Shown here: positions 59,201 through 64,000 of the stretch, one piece after another
Numbering within the stretch: position 1 is the stretch's first letter
Layout: each line of letters opens with the position of its first letter
Origin: Hevea brasiliensis
Lineage: Eukaryota; Streptophyta; Magnoliopsida; Malpighiales; Euphorbiaceae
Length of the DNA: 64,000 nucleotides
Assembly: GCF_030052815.1 (NCBI RefSeq)
Contig: NC_079499.1
Coordinates: 80,949,183-81,013,182 of the forward strand
Reading direction: 5' to 3'
Notes under the pieces: generated by a model
Database searches by the model: none
The model's input: only the letters and a program-made list of their open reading frames with translations
What the model was told of the DNA's origin: nothing
Made by a program: the position numbers and the translations under genes

Positions 59201-60075
59201 GTGATTTGACTTATTGAAATTTATTGTGATATTGAGAAATGGAGTTTAAAGTCTTATTGACATTCACTGTCTTTTGAATTTAACTATATTTTGATTACTG
59301 AGATTTATTATGATATTGTGCTAAATTCATTTTGACATTCATTGTCTTGAATTTAATTATGATTTTACTTATCCATCATTTAAATGATTTATGAATTGTG
59401 ATTTAAAGTTGTATTTGGTTAATGTTGTGCACCACTGAGAAATTGTCTCAGCGATAGCTTTTCATTGCTGTCGCAGGTAGACAGACGGACAAGGCAGCAG
59501 ATTAGGCTGCTAGTACATACAGCGAGAGATTATCGGGTATAATGAGTATACCACATTTTGCATTTTATACTATAATGTATGACCACTGTATGTACATGTT
59601 GTTTTTGGTTTTGAGCAGTTGTAAATCAAAATTGTACATTGAAGTTGTAAAGTAAATTATGAGATATTTTGGCTTGTAAAATTTGTACTATATTTCTTTA
59701 TCTCAGCCTTTGAAAAATTATTGTGGATTGAGTTGAAAAACATATTGTGTTGAATTTTGTTGGAGTTTGAGACTGAGGAAAATATTGAAGTGCTTTTTTT
59801 TACAGGTTTTTGAAGAACTATTTTATCCAAATTACAGAGGGCACTCTGCCAAAATTTTTATAGAAATTACTAATAGTCTAATTGTGTTAGCTAATTCACT
59901 TCAGTTCAAAAAGGTTTTTAACACCTGTAAATAGTGCTCACCACTGTAAAAGAAGTAAGAAAAGTTTTGAAAATCCCTTGTAGTGTATTTAATGGGTTAT
60001 TAGTAGGCGAAGTTGGTAATTCATTAGGTATACTACGGGATCATGTTACGCCTTATCGAGGGGTAGGGTGTGACA
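56278..60075 (+). repeat. Gypsy H1 5' LTR
   Basis: The first half aligns with H2 (61330-64000). The 3' part is built of short tandem repeats: a 70-bp unit twice at 58741-58880, a 36-bp unit (CATTAGYCATCGRCTTTTGG) twice at about 59020-59095, and a unit of about 85 bp three times at 59128-59368. It carries the conserved motif at 56454-56489 and the stem-loop at 59428-59453. Confidence 0.88.
59428..59453 (+). other. Conserved LTR stem-loop, H1
   Basis: TGCACCACTGAGA, short loop, TCTCAGCG, about 620 bp from the LTR 3' end. Confidence 0.75.
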
Positions 60076-60083
60076 TGTTTTAG

Positions 60084-60095
60084 TGGTATCATAGC
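60084..60095 (+). other. Gypsy H1 primer binding site
   Basis: TGGTATCATAGC, one mismatch from the usual TGGTATCAGAGC, eight bases after the LTR. Confidence 0.85.
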
Positions 60096-60264
60096 TAGTT
60101 TTTAAATTTTGTTTTCACATGTTATTTGAATATTCTTTCTTCATAGTACAACTGCTCAATATCATTGTTTGATACATACAGTATATTACATTATAAATAT
60201 GCACTAACGGGAGAAAATCTCCTTATGTTATTTGTTTAGGAGATCTAAGATCCTCGCATTGACC

Positions 60265-61329
60265 ATGGAAGAGGGTGATCGTTCAGTCGATCAATCTATA
60301 GAGGCTGAGGTGCAAGGGGATGCCCCAGCCCTACACAATGTCAGTGGTTCAACAAAGACCACCCCGCATGATCGCAGTTTCCTGCTCAGTTCACTCAGCA
60401 GATGGCTGCAATGTTCCAACAAATGGCTGGTAATGTGCCTACTCAAGTCCTAATACAGACACCAGTGGTACAACCACAGTCTCCTGCTAGGCAGTATGAC
60501 AAATTGATGAAATATGGGGCTATAGAGTTCAAGGGGACAGTAGATCCTCTAGAGGCTGAACAGTGGTTAGAGAGGATGGATAGGGTATTCAAGAAGCTAC
60601 ATTGTACAGAGGAGCTCAGATTTGAATACTCGTGATCTTTGCTCTGGGGATGCTTATGACTGGTGGAAAACCATTCCCCACAGTCTGGTAGAACCTGCAG
60701 TGCTAACATGGAATGACTTTCTCAGGGAATTTAGACAAAAATATGTCCCTGATGCTTATGTAGACTAGAAGTTACAAGAATTCCTAAGTCTGAAATAGGG
60801 GAGCAGATCAGTGGCTGAGTATGAAAGAGAATTTTTCTGCCTGAGCCATTATGCAGTAAGTTTACTTGCTACCAGCAGGGAGAGATGCAAGAGGTTTGAA
60901 ACCGGCTTGAAGCCCAGTATCAGATTACAAGTAGTCGGATTCAAACACACTAACTTCTCTGAACTTATTTCTCAAGCCCTAGAGTTGGAAAGAATTGAGT
61001 CTGAAGCTGCTCCTGAGAAAAAGAAATCAGAGAAGACAAAGAAAGAGGGAAAATCTGTAGAACAGAGTTCCAGTGGTCCTACTGGAAAGAGGAAGAACCA
61101 TGGGGGACATGGCAGAGGTGGCAAGAAGTCTAGTAGGGGAAGATATTCAGGACAGAAGCCTCCTCTATCTGGTCAGCAGAGTACTAGAGGTTCCTACCCT
61201 CCCCGCCAATGTGAAACATGTGGAAGAAATCATGGTGGGATATGCTATAAGGCTATTGGAGCCTGTTATAACTGTGGAGGCACAGGACACTTTGCCAAGG
61301 ACTGCACCAGTAGTCGCAGAGTTGGACCG
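60265..61329 (+). pseudogene. Gypsy H1 gag
   Basis: It starts at ATG 60265 (MEEGDRSVDQSIEAE). After a frame change near 60400 it reads QQMAAMFQQMAGN, YGAIEFKGTVDPLEAEQWLER and RVFKKLHCTEELRFEYS. A stop at 60633 and a second frame change follow, and from 60811 it reads MAEYEREFFCLSHYAV, RCKRFETGLKPSI and a Lys/Gly-rich basic region. A Cys/His cluster (CETCGRNHGGICY) and a canonical zinc knuckle CYNCGGTGHFAKDC (61264-61305) close it. Stops near 60766 and 60798 lie between the pieces. It is broken just after the knuckle by the H2 LTR. The layout matches gag of element D. Confidence 0.88.
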
Positions 61330-64000
61330 TGTAACACCCCTAAGTTCGGTAGAGCGTTCTACTGTTCCGGTGACCAATGTTGTCCGGACAGCTAGGATGC
61401 CTAGAACTACACTTCGTTATGATTGAGGAGACATAAAATAATGAAATACAAGAAAAACAAAGGAAAATTAATAGCAAAGAAATGTAACCAAGTTAAGCGA
61501 GCCGAGAACCCTAGCGATGGGTGACCGCACCGGGAAGTCACGGCGTGGACCGTTGACTAGCTCCCGACCGCGGAACCACGGAAAATATTTTTAAGACTTA
61601 TAGAGACATCAATTGAAGTATAAATGCCATTAGAAATATCAAAGAAAAATTAATTAATTAGTACAAAGAAAAGTGAGAAATCGAAAAACGGACAAAACCC
61701 GGTATTACCGAAAAATCGGGAATGCAACCCGAACAGGGGCATTGTGGTCATTTGACACCCCGAGTTGTCTTTTGACCTAAATGTCTATTAAAAATAAATG
61801 ATATTAAACTTTGAAAATGCAATGAAAAATAAAAATATGGTGCATAATATAAAAGTGGAAATAATGAGGTAAATTTTGCAAATTTGGTAACTTTAATTAA
61901 ATAAGTAATTTCCTAAAGTTAGTGGTCCACTAACTCACATTGTGGGACACCTTTATAATGCATTTGGACAGATTTAAACTTCATCTTCAACCTCATTTCA
62001 ACACCAGCCGAAAATAACTCCCATTGAAGCTCCCATGGCCGCCCCATTTTTCCACCTTCATCTACCCATGATCCAACCATGGAAACCTTAAGCTTCCTTC
62101 ACTAAAATTGCTCTACATCACTTGGGCAGTAGATAGGCAGCAAGAAGACCAAGTTTTGGAGAGATTTTGAAGAGTTTCCAAAGTGGTAAGTTTATGTTTT
62201 TGGTTAGTGCTTCATTAAAGTTAGTAAGGAGGTTATGGGTACTTGAATTATGGAGAAAATTTTGAGGTTTGATGTTGAATGGGGATGTGTACTTTTGGCA
62301 GCCATGGAAACACTTTGAAGGCAGTTTATTTGTGCTTGTAAATGGTGAATTAAATGATTGATTAAATGTATATTGTGTAGGAAATTGTTTGGGTGATGTA
62401 TACTTAGTATATGTAAATGTAAAATGAAATTTAAAGCTTGGAAAGTAATGGAATGTAAGTGTACCATTGTGGCAGTTTGCTAACTCTTGAAGAATGCTGG
62501 AATTCATGCTTGGTTTATGGAATAATGATGTTAAAATGTGTTGGTTGTTATGGCAGTTTGAGTGTGTGTATGGTGGTGTGAAGTGGGACATGTAAATAAG
62601 CATGAATAGGTGATTGAATTGTTGTAAATTGTATTGAAAAATTCTGCACTTGTTGGTGTATGTTGAATGTAATTGTAAGCTGCCAAAATGACCTATAATG
62701 TGTTGTGAATTATGTTTAGGTCATGGTACAACCAGAATTGACTTGAGTGTTAAGTTTGGTAAGTGTTAAAAGTGATGCTTGATGTGTATGAAAGAAATGC
62801 AATAAGGCAGTTTGTGTTTTAGGCCTATAACTTTAAGTGTGTGGCTCCAATTGGTATGAGACCAATTGGAGGTGAAACTAGGCACAAAATGTGCCAACTT
62901 TCATGAAGGAAGCTTGCCAAAATTCTGCTTGCAAGGTAGCTTGAAAAATGACCAAATCCAGATTAAGTGCAAATAAGGCCTGAAAATTGACCATTTGGAC
63001 AACAGTTAGTTTTTAGGCCATAACTCACTCAAAATAGGTCCAATTGACCTGAAATTTTGACCATGAATAGTTAAGACCCATATCTACAAGTATTATGAAG
63101 AAACAAAAGCCCAGAAATGACCATAAGTAAGTCAAACAGCTTGCACAAGTTCGGGTCCAAAAACTGGCCGAACCTGAAATGACCTAAAATGACTAATTTT
63201 GGTGCAATTTTACCAGTAATAGTAAAATGACCATAACTTGGTCTACATAACTCATAATGACCTGAAATTTTGCCCCGCGTTCCATAAGACATAGATCTAC
63301 AAGTTTGTAGTTTTGACCGAAACTCGAAAACCAAGGAAACTAGGTCCTCCGGCTAGGTCAAACTAGTATCCCAGAATCCAGCAAATTGCAAGAAAATGCA
63401 GTATACACGGAAATGAACTTGGTAACATGTACCAACCCTAAAAGGCTATCGAATGTGACATGTTAGTAACATTAAAACCTAATTTACCTAGAATGCATCG
63501 AGGGTCGACATATTAGGTTGACTAAGCAAATAATAGAATTCAGTGAATTAATTATCAAGCATTATCGTTAGAGACAGTTTAATTAAGTACTGAAACACTT
63601 CAAATTGTGTTTCTCAGTTAGCAAAGACTCAGGGAAAGGGAAGAAAACACTGAGTCAAGGCCAGGAGACAGTTATCAGAGGTTTGTGCACAATAAGTATT
63701 TCTTTTGAATTTTTCAATTGAAATAAATTACGATTATTTATATGTTATTGTTTTAAATTGTGTTTGTACACAATAAGTATTTCTTTTGAATTTTTCAATT
63801 GAAATAAATTACGATTATTTATATGTTATTATTTTAAATTGTGTTTGTGCACAACAGTTATTTCTTTTGAATTTTTCAATTGAAATAAATTATGACTATT
63901 TGTATATTATTGTTTTCAATTATGGAAATGTGTTTGAATGGATACTTATTGCTTGAAAAGCATTGTAAATGGTTTGAAACTGTGAAAAAATTGATTTAGT
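61330..64000 (+). repeat. H-family LTR (H2), open at window end
   Basis: It begins TGTAACACCCC and aligns with the H1 LTR from its first base in the same orientation. H2 keeps CG-containing words that H1 has lost (for example GTTCCGGTGACC in H2 and GTTCTAGTGACC in H1), so it is the younger copy. No polypurine tract precedes it. It is either a later insertion into H1 gag or a 3' LTR brought there by a deletion. Confidence 0.87.
63681..63923 (+). repeat. 81-bp tandem triplication in H2 LTR
   Basis: Three head-to-tail copies start at 63681, 63762 and 63843 (each begins GTTTGTRCACAA and contains TTTTCAATTGAAATAAATTA). The H1 LTR has one copy at the same place (about 58652). Confidence 0.88.

Larger units (their letters stand above)
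56278..61329 (+). mobile_element. Gypsy element H1, 5' LTR, PBS and gag
   Basis: A plus-strand Ty3/gypsy element inserted in the 5' LTR of F. The 5' LTR is 56278-60075 (3,798 bp, TGTAACACTCC to GGGTGTGACA), with a PBS at 60084 and gag from 60265. The interior is cut at 61329/61330 by another LTR of the same family (H2). No protease, RT or integrase is visible before the window ends. Confidence 0.88.

Noticed and set aside
62118..62603. 161-residue minus-strand frame rich in His/Asn/Thr
   Set aside because: Lies inside the H2 LTR and is antisense; H1 has no intact equivalent and no family is recognisable.
1..64000. CRISPR arrays, tRNA or rRNA genes, riboswitches, bacterial operons
   Set aside because: Tandem repeats here lack CRISPR spacing, no cloverleaf or rRNA words were seen, and all gene structure is eukaryotic.

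Overview
The window reads as nuclear DNA of a flowering plant, most likely a woody eudicot. The evidence is spliceosomal genes with plant-type introns, LTR retrotransposons with tRNA-iMet primer sites, a plant RTE-type LINE, MITEs, and a RING1/TPX2 gene pair of plant type. Euphorbiaceae is a guess from general similarity, not something the sequence proves. No bacterial genes, CRISPR arrays, rRNA or tRNA genes were seen.

Layout. Left nest (about 0.88-19.58 kb): a degenerate Ty3/gypsy element (B, minus strand, 111-bp LTR) carries two insertions, a Ty1/copia element (1205-6355, target duplication CAGAT) and a second gypsy element (A, 7313-16146, target duplication CTTTC). One LTR of A is itself split by a 5'-truncated LINE (13836-15552, 16-bp target duplication), and the leader of B also holds a 504-bp MITE and a hairpin-repeat array. 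Gene island (19.6-32.2 kb): a TRIM-like mini retrotransposon lies upstream of seven exons of a RING1-type Polycomb E3 ligase gene (plus strand, 20594-30529, first exon or exons not in the window, one 7.8-kb intron full of repeats). A convergent TPX2-like pseudogene (minus strand, 31217-32227) follows. Right nest (32.2-64 kb): gypsy element C interrupts a TPX2 exon. C is interrupted by F, an element collapsed to two LTRs and 161 bp of interior. F holds solo LTR E, which holds the complete 11.1-kb gypsy element D (target duplication GTTAT). F also holds solo LTR G and the plus-strand gypsy H1, whose gag is interrupted by a second H-family LTR that runs off the window.

How it fits together. The two host genes form a convergent pair whose 5' parts are cut off on both sides by nested retrotransposons. 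The RING1-like reading frame is intact within the window, so the left nest may sit in a very long intron. TPX2 is clearly broken. D, E, F, G and H are diverged relatives with LTRs of about 3.1-3.8 kb, and they share two position-fixed elements. One is a motif about 170-185 bp from the LTR start containing GCGATGGGTGACC. The other is a stem-loop about 0.6-0.7 kb from the LTR end whose two arms covary between families. That shared architecture, an intron-like 76-bp insert in D integrase and the protease-less element A are the most unusual items here.
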